Source: Turritopsis dohrnii
Taxonomy: Eukaryota > Cnidaria > Hydrozoa > Anthoathecata > Oceaniidae
Reading direction: 5' to 3'
Assembly (NCBI GenBank): GCA_027922465.2
Contig: BQMF02000341.1
Coordinates: 434,001-498,000 of the forward strand
DNA length: 64,000 bases
A program made the position numbers and the translations under genes. Below the pieces are notes generated by a model. The model was given only the letters and a program-made list of their open reading frames with translations, ran no database searches and was not told the DNA's origin. Shown piece by piece: positions 45,292 to 54,828 of the stretch; position 1 is the first letter of the stretch, and every line of letters starts with the position of its first letter.

Positions 45292-45576
45292 ACATACATC
45301 TATATATTAATAGCCGATTCTTTGTCTGTCTGTTTGTAAGTCACGCAAAATGGTAGATTAAGTTGTGAGCAAAATTATTTCTTTCTTGTGTGTGACGTGA
45401 GTTGGAAGCAAATACATTGCAACCCCAATCTTAACGTATCCTTGACTGACTGTCTGAGACAGGTAAACTTTTTTTTTGAGCAAGCAAAATGTTTAAAAAC
45501 CGACAGGTAAAAAAAGAGTATCATGGAGCAAAATATTTTGTTGCTTTTCTTTTAATAATTTACTTTCTTTTTTTAA

Positions 45577-46012
45577 CTAGTATCCCGGGTAAAAACTTTT
45601 TACCAAACTTAACTTCGAAAAGGATGGGTCAAAATCGCCTTTCGCGTGAACAATCCCCGTGATGAAAATTTCAATATAGGGACTGGAATCTGAAAATGTA
45701 ACCATGTTGTAGAGCTCGAAAAACTGATAAAAAAATGCATGGGATTGTTTCGCTATAAGATTGGTTCTTGAGATATTTCCCAAAAAACGTCGCATTCGAT
45801 TGGGGATGCAATGCAATGATTCCCCGTGATCATAAAAAACTGACGTCAAATGATGCCACATGCTTTTGGAATGATTATGAAAAAAGTGTCTCTCACCTCT
45901 ACATGATTTTACGCGCACATAAGAGGACGATGACTGTAAATTTAAACTAAATATATCACTCTCTAAAATAAAAGTGGAATGCACAATCCCGGATTATTAT
46001 AATAAGACTAGC
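45577..46012 (+). repeat. R1 repeat, fullest copy
   Basis: It begins ACTAGTATCCCGGGTAAA and ends CGGATTATTATAATAAGACT. It matches the 19-kb pair in inverted orientation along its length: GTCAAAATCGCCTTTCGCGTG, AACGTCGCATTCGATTGG, ACTGACGTCAAATGATGCCA, CACTCTCTAAAATAAAAGTGG. No open frame matches a known protein. The GC-richer core with TGACGTCA-like sites is conserved across copies. Confidence 0.78.
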
Positions 46013-47070
46013 CGCCCAGGTGGCGTCGCTCGCCGACCATGTTCAGTACGCATGTAGTTGGAATTATCGGATCTTCCGAAAAGTGAATTTTTAAAAACTG
46101 ATGACATATCATTCGTAAGAGAAACCAAAGAATCTAAAAAAATAAATAAATAAATTTAAGGTTAAATTTAAAATCGGAAATGTGCAGCCGACAATACATG
46201 TAACTAGCAAAGTATTCAACGATTAACCATTGAAGACACGTAATGAAAGTAATTCTACAAATTTCATCAGAAAATCCAAGAGATACCTTTACGACAAGGC
46301 TATTGCCAGAGCTATAACTGAATGACTTTATCTAAAACAAAATATTAATAATCAATGTGGTGTTAATTTGTTTTTTTCACGTTCTTTTATATAACACATG
46401 CACAATTCTATACACTATTTCAGGAAATATTTGGAACTTGAAATGTTTGTTCCTTTCTGTAAGGAAATTTGCAAAGCAATGGAGCATAAACATTTTTATC
46501 ATTTGCACGTGTTCCTATTTCGTTAGTTCCTTTTGTTATAAAAGGAACAATTTCTGAGGCACTCTTGGGACCTTAAAAGTTTTTTTCAGATGCACGGTGT
46601 TTTATAGAATAGAAAAGTCTTTGCAACACTGATGTTTAATATCCTAAACGATCTATGTTGTTCTGTATTCTGCTAACTTGCAATGTATTTATACGGAAGG
46701 CTTTGTTCCGTTATATATGAGACAGAATGTTTCTATTGCTGTAATCATTATAAAAATCATGCGGTCGTGTATAATACGGAACACAAGTGGAATATCCTAA
46801 AAAACTTTCTGCTGACCACTTTAATTCGGACTGTCAGTTTCCGCAAGTTTGCAATAAAAAATCAGCTTTTTCATTGGTCGAAATTCACAAGTTTCCTAAT
46901 TAAAACATTTGCATAAAAGGGATCGTCTTGATCTTCTGATTCACTACGTGACAGAGATGTTGAAAAGACGTATTTTATCAAAGAAGATGTGGCAAAAAGC
47001 TATTAGAAATGAAATGAAACCGAAAAGGTAGTCCTTAAAAATTACTAGCAATGGAGTACACATATCTCCT
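46013..47070. other. No clear gene
   Basis: GGTGGCGTCGCTCGCCGACC at 46021 is a GC-rich island at the end of the R1 copy; the remainder is AT-rich. Open frames at 46357-46916 lack any domain-like sequence. Confidence 0.4.
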
Positions 47071-48340
47071 GTGAAGTCATGTGAAAGCGAAGGCTTTAAA
47101 ACCCAAAGAGGTTGTAGAAAACACGTTTATACGAAGCATGGTTGGTGTTACTTTTTTGAAGAGAAACCTGACGCTACCACTATATTTTCTGAATTTGCAA
47201 CACAATTATCCACTCAAAGTAAACGAAAACGAGGCTGCACTTCCTTAATGTCGATGTTTGTTAAAGCATGTACTGTTGGAAAACTGTTTTCAAAATGGCT
47301 TCAAAGTCCAGGTGGAGGAGGTAAAAGTTTGTGTCAAGCGGAACAAATAACAGCTAAACTATTTAAGTATGGGAAATTCTGTTGCTATGACGTATCTATT
47401 CTCTGGGACGTGCCAGGATGTGTTATAGACTATTGTGTTAGATTGATTACAATGCTTTCTGATTTTGTGGATTACTTGAAGGACACTTGGAAACTTGGTC
47501 ATTCTGGAATTATAGGCTACATGAACACCATTTCTCACACGCTTGATTTCAGAATGAGTAATGCAATTAAAAGCGAGAATGTACCTGTATTGATTGCAGC
47601 TGAAATTTACTTAGACAGGGTAAGAAAGTGCTTAGCAAAGCAAATGAGGATTGGAGTACAGTACTGAGCAAGGAATAGCTTGAAACTATCAATTGTTGGG
47701 CTAGGCTGGAAGATTTACAAAATGTTATTCCTTTTCATGCCAATAAATTTTCACAGATATTGATTATTGCTAGTGATTCGACTGCCATCACTCCAGCACA
47801 CGATTTGTCTTTCAGCACTTCGTTTGTTGTAGCTGTACTGTTTCTTATGGTGAAAGCAAGTCGACCAATGACATATCAGTATTTGACTGTTGCAATGGTA
47901 CGTGGCGTTGGAAGTGAAGGTGTTATCGATCAAACAAGATTCAAAACAAATTATAAATATGGATTTGATACTCTCATTATTTGGAAAAGAGTTGTTGATA
48001 TTTTTAATGGGTATATAGCTTGTATTTGGACTAGACTAAATCCTATTAACGATTACTTTTTGGTAACAAAGAATGGAACTCAGCTGAAACATTTAAGTGA
48101 TATTTTCGAGAGAATTGTTTACCAGGCTATTGGAAAGTATATCCAACACGATACAGACGGATCGAAAGCATGGACAAACTGAACGAACATGAGCAAGCTG
48201 CTTTATCATGTGATCAAAAGCATACATCACACATAGCTAGAATACATTATCAAAAACTTCAATCAGCCGAGGTAGCCATCACTTTAACGACCATTCTTAA
48301 GTATCAACTTCTAACGAATTCGACAATAATAGAGTGGACT
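47071..48340 (+). pseudogene. Tyrosine recombinase-like (Crypton-type) repeated gene, broken
   Basis: The first frame reads CESEGFKTQRGCRKHVYTKH (zinc-finger-like), GWCYFFEEKPDATTIF, then FSKWLQSPGGGGKSLCQAEQ, KFCCYDV, DYLKDTWKLGHSGIIGYMN and LDRVRKCLAKQMR. After a stop and frame change near 47660-47700 it continues with VVAVLFLMVKASRPMTYQYL, TNYKYGFDTLIIW, YFLVTKNGTQLKHLSDIFER and IVYQAIGKYI. A final shift at about 48180 leads to LSCDQKHTSHIARIHYQKLQ. The order of an N-terminal finger, helical core, GTQ motif and late H-x4-HYQK box fits the phage-integrase-like families abundant in cnidarian genomes. I infer a tyrosine recombinase fold; catalytic residues cannot all be assigned. At least three breaks make it inactive. 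Confidence 0.6.
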
Positions 48341-48599
48341 GAAGAAATGAGTGAACAAACTCCTGTTTACGAAAGAAGATCGATATTGTTTACTTTTTGC
48401 ATTTTATTGAAATCGAAATATATTCTTTTTGTTTGAAGTTAAATTTAAACCTAGTTTGGTTTAACTTAATATGTATTTCGTTAAAACACTGTAATGGGTA
48501 TGCTAAATAAATACGAAATAAAAGGGTTGTTTGCAGCCAAGAAGAAGTCACTACCACACAGTCAGGTGTCAAATTTATCAGTTATTTTGATAATTTATA

Positions 48600-50170
48600 A
48601 TTTATTTTCCGCGATTTAAGAATATACTAGTATCGGTGTAAAAATTTTTTACGAATTTTAATTCTGAAAATGACGTCTCAAACATGGTATCGAAAAATTA
48701 ATTTACAAAATGACAAACAGAAAGTGAATTAAGGTTGCAGCATAACGCCGACCATAAAAATACCAGTTATTTTCTTACAGGTTTTAGAGATGTTTTCCAA
48801 ATAACTTTGAGTCTAATTTAGGAGGCAATGTGATGGTTCCTCTGATTTTAAAGACCCACTTAAACCGACAAAACCTAGATAAAACATTTTACCAAGTTTG
48901 CAATCAACACTGGAGCGCAGAATAAAAAAAATCGTTTGACTTGGAAGAATAAAAAATACCCGCTGTGCATCCGTTATTTGCACTCTCTAAAATAAATTGG
49001 ATCTTGTGTAAGATATTCTACGTATTTTGATTTTAAATAATAACATCTCAGAAAATGGCTACAAAAATTTTAATCACGGAACGATGTTCAGAAAGTACAT
49101 CCAACTGATCTGAAAAATACAGTAACCGTTACCGAGATGTCTGGGATCAAACATTAGAGCCCTGTTCACCAATGTTGGGTGGACCATCAAAATGTAGTTC
49201 TCGAGATATCTTCCCAAAAGGGCTTTGTACGATTCGATTCGATGCAATGTAATGGTTCCTCGTGATTAACAAATGCAACGTCAATATGGAAAAAACTCAT
49301 CACCCTTTTAATTAAAAACTCTGTAGGTATTCCAGACAAAGCATTTTATCTGTTCATTATCAGAACTACACATCATAAACATCTTTTTACTCGGAAGATC
49401 TGAAACGCATAAAAAATACTCATATTAAATCCTTTCACGATTTGATATAGAAATATCAAAATGGCTGTAACTGTTCATGGAACCCATAATCCAAAGTAAA
49501 CAGAAGCTATTTTGCTATTTGCTTTTTTGCAAAGCCAAACCTGTAAGACGAAAACGTGTCAAAATATGAATTGGAAACAAATTAATACTTTATAGTGATT
49601 TTCTTTTTATGAAGCTAAGATTGGATATCAATATAAAATATTGTTCTTCACCAACCCAGAACGTCATGATTTAAAACCATCAGATTCATTTCTTCCAGCC
49701 CATATATATTGTTTTTATTTGTCTTCCCTAAAGGAAAAGTAATGATGCAGAAACTCTATTTATATTATAAGAAAAACAAACAAAAAAAGCTCAAGAGCGT
49801 ACTTACCCTAAAAACATTAATAAATCTTCGTGCAATACTTACGTTACTAACTTCATTGTCCTGAGATTTCTTACTCTCGTATGTTTCATTACCTTATTTT
49901 CAAAATAACAAAAGAAAACTTGCTGGGAAACGAACGTCAACGCTATCGATTCTTGATCTTGCGAACAATCAAAACATTTGAAACGATCAAATGCGCTGTG
50001 AGGGTTTCTTCTGCTTATACTGATAGTGAATGTGTCTTGTGTGGTCTAACTGCCGCTATATGACCACGATTAAGAAGATTTTGACCGTGAAAAACGACCC
50101 GAAACATTCACTCTCTAAACTAAAAACTGGATGCACAGCGCGTATTAGGATATAGATAAATAAGTTTTTC
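48600..50170 (+). repeat. Diverged R1-like repeat cluster
   Basis: ATACTAGTATCGGTGTAAA at about 48628 opens a diverged R1-like block. CACTCTCTAAAATAAATTGG (48980) and CACTCTCTAAACTAAAAACTGG (50110) mark 3' portions of two copies, and ATGCAATGTAATGGTTCCTCGTGAT at about 49244 (quoted shorter elsewhere) marks the core of the second. Similarity to the 45.6-kb copy is patchy, so these are older insertions. No gene is supported. Confidence 0.55.
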
Positions 50171-51953
50171 GATGCATAATTATACTTCTTCACCTTCCAA
50201 TAAAACATAGGTTTTCATCATGTGATATGAGAAAGAAAATTCCTTAAATCTCCGCAATCCTGTGTAACACATTTAACTTAGAGAGTGTTTTGTTTTTGTC
50301 TTTTAAATGGCCAAAATCTTCGTCGTCTGTTTCATGTTTTTCAGCACAAAATGCTTGCGAGATTGAGTGGGAGAAAGCATATTTCTGTGCATGTACATTA
50401 GAAACTTACTGGAAAGTAAAGTAAGTTTACAAAGGTATTTAGTAAATACTTTATTTAGTTATTTGTTTACAGGTATGAAATATAGAAAGTTAAGAGTTTA
50501 GAAGTGTTTAAAAATGGTTGCAGCAGAAGAGCAGAGAATGTTTACTGTTTCATTTAGTTTGTTTTGTTTGTTTGTTGTGTTTCGTTTTTCTTTCGATATA
50601 GTAAGTTTTTCTGTATACTTTTTGAATGTTTTCATTTGTTAAAAAATCTTTAACTATACAAATTCTCCTATTAAGTTTGTGTCTTTAATTATTATTTTTA
50701 AGTTTAATATATGCTCTCGAAGTTCCTTTCTTATTGTTTGTTTGTTTGTTTGTCATAATACGGTTAGGTATATGAATCATTATGGATTCGAAATCTTTTT
50801 TCTTTTAGATAAGCAAAATAAGAAATACAATATATAACCATAAAGAAATGAAACTCATGGTTTAAATCATGATGTTGATGGTTGGTGAAGAACAGATTAT
50901 CAATTTCAAGAATTCTGTCCAATGTAACTTCAACATGAAAGAAACACAGTTAGAAGGTATGGATTTGTTTTCAATTCACATTTTGTAATGTTATTCAATG
51001 TTTGCTTGTGTGCTTTGTATTACATATTGCTTTCTTTACACTAAAGTTACTTCTATTCTGCGTATACAATATATACTTATTTGTTGTATTGCCATTTGTT
51101 TCTGCATTAAATCTTCTGCATGTAAAAACATGATTTTGGTCTGAAGTAGGGCATTTTAAGTGTTGCAATGTTTGTTTCACTTCTCCAGGGTAAAAAATCA
51201 GTTTTCGAGATACACATATGCATTTATACGCATTATTTTAATAGTGGATTCTTTGGTCTATAGGTTTGCATTAGTTTCATTATGATTTGTTTTACGTAGG
51301 AGTTACTTTGCATTTTCTGTTGATCAAAAAAATAGTTTTCGGTCAATAGTAGGGCATTTTAAGTGTTGCGATGTTTGTTTATAATTTGCGTCTCCAGGGT
51401 AAAAATTTTCATTATGATTAGGTAAATGGTTGGTAAATATTAAATTGACTAATCCTCTCTAGTGAAGTATGATGATGATGTACGGGGGTGGGGGGGAAGG
51501 TAGATGTTTTTCTGGTGTAAAGTCTTATATTTTCTCTAAAAAGCGCTCTAATTTTTTGTCACCCTCCGTTGCGGATGTTCTGACTAAATCATATAGCTGG
51601 AGACCACCCTTTTGTCAAAAGTTGCGCATGCGTAGATATGTTAGATATGTGTTTATTTACTTTTCAGTGTTGAAATGGTTTGCAGGTGGTATGTTTTGAA
51701 GTATAACCTATAGTCTGCAAATTGTTGATTACTGGTTGGCAGGTGTAGAATGTATTACAATAGGTTTTGGTTCATTGTTTATTTTTAAAAGTTAATGTTA
51801 CAATGAAAGTAAAACATAACAAGTAAATATTGATATATAACCTTAGTAACCAAGAGTAAATAACTGTATCGTCGCGTAAAAGAAAAAAATTAAAACCAAA
51901 TTAAAAATAAAATTATCATCCATACAATCATAAATACAATCATAAATATTTCT
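50171..51953. other. Spacer with short direct repeats
   Basis: The strings TAGGGCATTTTAAGTGTTGC and ATGTTTGTTT occur at about 51147-51177 and 51352-51382, each followed by CTCCAGGGTAAAAA, giving a direct repeat of period about 205 bp. A G-rich run (GGGGGTGGGGGGG) lies at 51484. TTTGTTTGTTTG tracts occur near 50560 and 50740. I see no gene. This spacer separates the transposon-rich part of the window from the compact virus-like locus. Confidence 0.5.
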
Positions 51954-52520
51954 TCACACTCCATATATTTGTTTAAAAATGTTTGTTTCCAGCAATAAAT
52001 GTTTTGATTTATGTAGTTGATGTGTTTCCATAAACTTCAATGGATTCTTTTGAATTTGTTGGTTTAATACTTTAAGACAGTCTTCGTCACTTTTTCCAGG
52101 CATAAATACAGTACCTGAAAGTAAAATCTCATTTTTTATTTCATTATTAACTGTTTTTGGACAATATGGTCGACCACGATAATGAAAAACTAACTTGTAA
52201 TTGCAATATTCACAAAAACATGATTCACATGCCTGAGAATTTAAAAAATTCACAGGTTTTAATGAATTTAAACAAACATGGCATTTTGGGATAAGTTTGT
52301 TTCTTTTCATTCTATTCCACAGTTGTAGAGTTTCACCATTAATATCAATAAGATCATCTTCATCCTCCCCATCCTCATTCCCCTCATATGCTTCTGTTAT
52401 AAAGTATGATGCATGAAAACGACATTGTTTTTTTATTTTATCATCTGCTTGACAAAGTTCATTGACAGTGACATTGTTTTCTTCTTCCTTTCTTGTTAGC
52501 TTTGTCAAGGTTGATCCCAT
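51954..52520 (-). CDS. Cysteine-rich protein, possible N-myristoylation (locus ORF L3)
   Basis: ATG 52520 gives 188 codons. The start MGSTLTK fits the N-myristoylation consensus (Gly2, Thr6, Lys7). The middle is acidic (EGNEDGEDEDDLID). Residues of about 90-140 hold CHVC, then CESCFCEYC and GRPYCPK, a likely zinc-binding cluster of the C-x2-C/C-x2-C-x-C-x2-C type. I do not recognise a family. The upstream ORF L2 overlaps its 5' end by 62 bp in another frame. Either L2 and L3 are separate, or they are parts of one protein joined by splicing or by a frameshift near 52490. The gene belongs to the leftward arm of the divergent cluster. Confidence 0.6.
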   Translation of the reverse strand: MGSTLTKLTRKEEENNVTVNELCQADDKIKKQCRFHASYFITEAYEGNEDGEDEDDLIDINGETLQLWNRMKRNKLIPKCHVCLNSLKPVNFLNSQACESCFCEYCNYKLVFHYRGRPYCPKTVNNEIKNEILLSGTVFMPGKSDEDCLKVLNQQIQKNPLKFMETHQLHKSKHLLLETNIFKQIYGV

Positions 52521-52743
52521 TGTTGTTGCTATTGTTTTGTTTAATGTAATACTTCAGTAATTCCGTTCTGTCAATAAGTGGTACTGGTAGATATTGAAAA
52601 CAATAGTTACATCGTTTATCTCTATTTAAATAGTAACTTAATTGAATTTCTTTCGGTGTGTTAACTTCGTCGTATTTTGTAATTTCACCTGACATCTGTA
52701 TTATTTCTTTTGGTGCGACGTATTTTGTAATTTCAGCTGACAT
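52459..52743 (-). CDS. Small protein with internal peptide repeats and a Cys pair (locus ORF L2)
   Basis: ATG 52743 gives 94 codons. Residues 1-33 contain two copies of a 15-17-residue unit (SAEITKYVAPKEIIQ and SGEITKYDEVNTPKEI). Then come RDKRCNYCFQYLPVPLIDRT and a basic tail rich in Asn and Lys (KKGRRKQCHC). A further repeat copy lies upstream but is closed by a TAA in place of a Lys codon, so the original protein may have started earlier. A downstream ATG at 52695 would also keep the Cys pair. Function unknown. Confidence 0.5.
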   Translation of the reverse strand: MSAEITKYVAPKEIIQMSGEITKYDEVNTPKEIQLSYYLNRDKRCNYCFQYLPVPLIDRTELLKYYIKQNNSNNNGINLDKANKKGRRKQCHCQ

Positions 52744-52822
52744 CTGTATTATTTCTTATGGTGTGTTAACTTTGTCGTATTTTGTAATTTCATCTGACAC
52801 CTGTATTTATTTTTTATGGTAT
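52665..52822 (-). repeat. Tandem coding repeat, three units
   Basis: GACATCTGTATTATTTCTT and GTATTTTGTAATTTCA recur three times with a period of about 46-58 bp. On the minus strand they encode copies of EITKY followed by either VAPKEIIQ or DxVNTPKEI. The outermost unit carries a TAA stop where the others have AAA. One unit lacks the GTTAAC segment. Confidence 0.8.
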
Positions 52823-53044
52823 TTTTGTTAATACTTTCTTTGTCACTGCCTTACCGACTCTATTTAACCTTCTGTTTGTTGCATTATCTTTATACTTTTG
52901 TTTTGTTTGCCTTTTACACATCTTATACCTTTCCTTACCGCATTTATCATTTAAACGTACAAAAGACGGGTGTATTTGTTGTTGTGATAATAGAGGAGGA
53001 CGTGTTTTATTAAGTCGTGGCACTGTTGCTTTTGTTCTTGCCAT
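52814..53044 (-). CDS. Small basic protein with histone H3-like N-terminus (locus ORF L1)
   Basis: ATG 53044 gives 76 codons beginning MARTKATVPRL. The first seven residues copy the histone H3 tail (M-A-R-T-K-Q-T), with Ala for Gln5. The rest is strongly basic (ERYKMCKRQTKQKYKDN, NRRLNRVGKAVTKKVLTK), with two Cys. That composition fits a DNA- or chromatin-binding protein. There is no histone fold and no other H3 similarity. It is the first gene of the leftward arm, about 360 bp from the first rightward ATG. Role inferred only: nucleoprotein or chromatin mimic. Chance similarity over seven residues is possible. Confidence 0.6.
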   Translation of the reverse strand: MARTKATVPRLNKTRPPLLSQQQIHPSFVRLNDKCGKERYKMCKRQTKQKYKDNATNRRLNRVGKAVTKKVLTKIP

Positions 53045-53410
53045 ACCACTTATTGTTCCTGTTTTCCGTATGTGAAAAATTAATAAAAAAAAATTAAAAA
53101 GGTAATTATTTAATTAAAAATATAGATTTACCTATATACCGTCTTTTGCACCTGCAACCGCTCGCGGATACCGCAATAAATCAATTGTTCTCGATACACG
53201 TTTCGTTCTTGCCATCAAATGACCTTTTCATGTGTATGTTAGTAATGAAAATAAATAAAAAACATACGTTTTCATTTATATATTGTATAAGGAGGTGTGT
53301 AAATATTTTACTTATTTATTTCTATTGTTTAAAACACTATAAAAAGGGTAAAATTTGGAACCAAAAAGACATAATCAATTGTGTAGAACATAGTTGTGTG
53401 TCAACTAATT
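53045..53410. promoter_or_regulatory. Divergent control region with TATA boxes
   Basis: For the rightward genes TATAAAAAGG lies at 53338-53347, about 65 bp before ATG 53411 and well placed for a start site near 53370. For the leftward arm the complement reads GGTATATAGG at about 53131-53140. Next to it are TATAG|GTAAAT and, later, AAAACAG|GAAC before ATG 53044, so the leftward leader may contain an intron. No other gene is present, so the region may also hold regulatory or replication functions. Confidence 0.6.
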
Positions 53411-54760
53411 ATGTCAAGTATAATGGATGTTGCTGACGAAGTAGGTGTAGTTAATATGAATACACAAATGACAAAAGCACGTAAACATTTTGCAATTACA
53501 AAAGCAATATGGGATAAATTAACTGAAAGTGAAAAATTAACTACTTTAAATAAATACAAACAGGAAGTTGGTGGAAAAAGTAATGTAAAAAAGAAGACAA
53601 AGAAGGGAAAAAAGATTATTGTTGCTGATGATGATGATGATAATGATAATATTGACATTGATTTTAAGAATGATGATAATGATGTTGACGGTAGTGATGA
53701 CGAGGACAATGGTAATGATGACAATGAGGACAATATTGTTGTTGTTAAAAAGAAAAAAGTGGTTAAAAAGGGTGGAAGTGGTAAAAGAAATAGTAAAAAA
53801 AGAAAAAGAGTTGTTGTAGTAGACGAATCTGATGATGACGATGACGTTGATGATGATGTCGATGATGATGATGATAATGTTGTTGCAGTCAACAAAAAAA
53901 GAGGTGTTGGTGAGTCGGTAGTAATTAAAAAGAAAGCAAAACGTCAAAATATTTTTGATGAAAACGGAAATGTTGCTCAGTCTTTTGTTATGTCTGAACA
54001 ATTAAAAGTAACTGATAAGTCTATCGATGTTGACTTAATAGTTGGGTCTAATTACTTTGATAATGATGTTGATGTTCCAGGTTCCGTTTTTGATACTTCT
54101 ATCGGACGGAAAGAAACACCTTTTAGAACATTGAAAAATGCGTATAAGTGTAAGGCAAAAAAAGATGGTCAATTGTTTTACATGTGTGAAGCATATATTA
54201 TTGCGCAGATTGTTGAACTTACGGAAGATTGTTATATAACACCGGATAATAAAGATTCTTTCGTTGATTTAGTTAAATTTGTTTTTAACCCTGCTACTAA
54301 AAAGTATGATAAGGTTGTTGTCAAGGGTAAAATAATTTTGTTTACTGACAAAGACAGGCAATTTGTTGACGATCTTGGGCAATGTATTCCAGCAGGTGTA
54401 AAAATGTCTGCACCTAACTTGTTAAAGCAAGAATTGTTTTTGGAAAAGCTAAACAAATCTGTAAATGTTAAACCTTATTTATTTTCTTTTGCTCCTCAAT
54501 GTGATCGTACACATAAATTAAATACGTACATGAAGTCTGTGCATATAAAACAATTACAACATTCATCATTATTGAGTAACATATGCGGTGGTTTGACAAC
54601 ACAGCAGCTGTTGGATATGGAATATGATGACGACAATGGCGAGTTAAAATTAAAAAGAATTGCGGCACTGTATGGTGAAATGAAGAAATTGTCGAATATC
54701 TGGAACAAACTATTGACAGAAAACGGCAGTAAATTAAATCGTGGAGAAGTAACTGAATAA
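53411..54760 (+). CDS. Acidic/basic low-complexity nuclear-type protein (locus ORF R1)
   Basis: ATG 53411 gives 449 codons; an upstream GTG is in frame but ATG is preferred. Residues 20-50 (HFAITKAIWDKLTESEKLTT, LNKYKQEV) faintly resemble the W-x2-L-x3-EK helix of HMG boxes. Residues about 55-185 alternate runs of Lys/Arg (KKKTKKGKK, KRNSKKRKR, nuclear-localisation-like) with runs of Asp/Asn. From about 205 on a globular domain follows: TPFRTLKNAYKCKAKKDGQL, FYMCEAYIIAQIVELTED, DLVKFVFNPATKKYDKVVVK. I recognise no family for it. It is first in the rightward series and directly after the TATA box, so it is possibly an abundant DNA-binding or chromatin-directed protein. Trinucleotide GAT repeats encode the Asp runs. 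Confidence 0.7.
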   Translation: MSSIMDVADEVGVVNMNTQMTKARKHFAITKAIWDKLTESEKLTTLNKYKQEVGGKSNVKKKTKKGKKIIVADDDDDNDNIDIDFKNDDNDVDGSDDEDNGNDDNEDNIVVVKKKKVVKKGGSGKRNSKKRKRVVVVDESDDDDDVDDDVDDDDDNVVAVNKKRGVGESVVIKKKAKRQNIFDENGNVAQSFVMSEQLKVTDKSIDVDLIVGSNYFDNDVDVPGSVFDTSIGRKETPFRTLKNAYKCKAKKDGQLFYMCEAYIIAQIVELTEDCYITPDNKDSFVDLVKFVFNPATKKYDKVVVKGKIILFTDKDRQFVDDLGQCIPAGVKMSAPNLLKQELFLEKLNKSVNVKPYLFSFAPQCDRTHKLNTYMKSVHIKQLQHSSLLSNICGGLTTQQLLDMEYDDDNGELKLKRIAALYGEMKKLSNIWNKLLTENGSKLNRGEVTE

Positions 54761-54774
54761 ATTTACATTTGACT

Positions 54775-54794
54775 ATTTACTTTTTATTATTTTA
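54775..54794 (+). promoter_or_regulatory. Splice-acceptor-like site before ORF R2
   Basis: A T-rich tract ends in ATTATTTTAG. With R1 ending only 68 bp before R2 there is little room for a separate promoter, so an acceptor for leader splicing is a reasonable reading. Confidence 0.5.
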
Positions 54795-54828
54795 GTGATA
54801 ATTAATTAAATATTTACAACAATCAATT

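Noticed and set aside
51480..51500. G-quadruplex at GGGGGTGGGGGGG
   Set aside because: A single interrupted G-run without four spaced tracts nearby; not enough to call a structure.
53401..54001. Long minus-strand ORFs rich in Ser/Thr or Ile/Asn opposite ORF R1
   Set aside because: They are the antisense of GAT/AAA codon repeats, have no start context, and the plus frame has a real ATG, stop and spacing.
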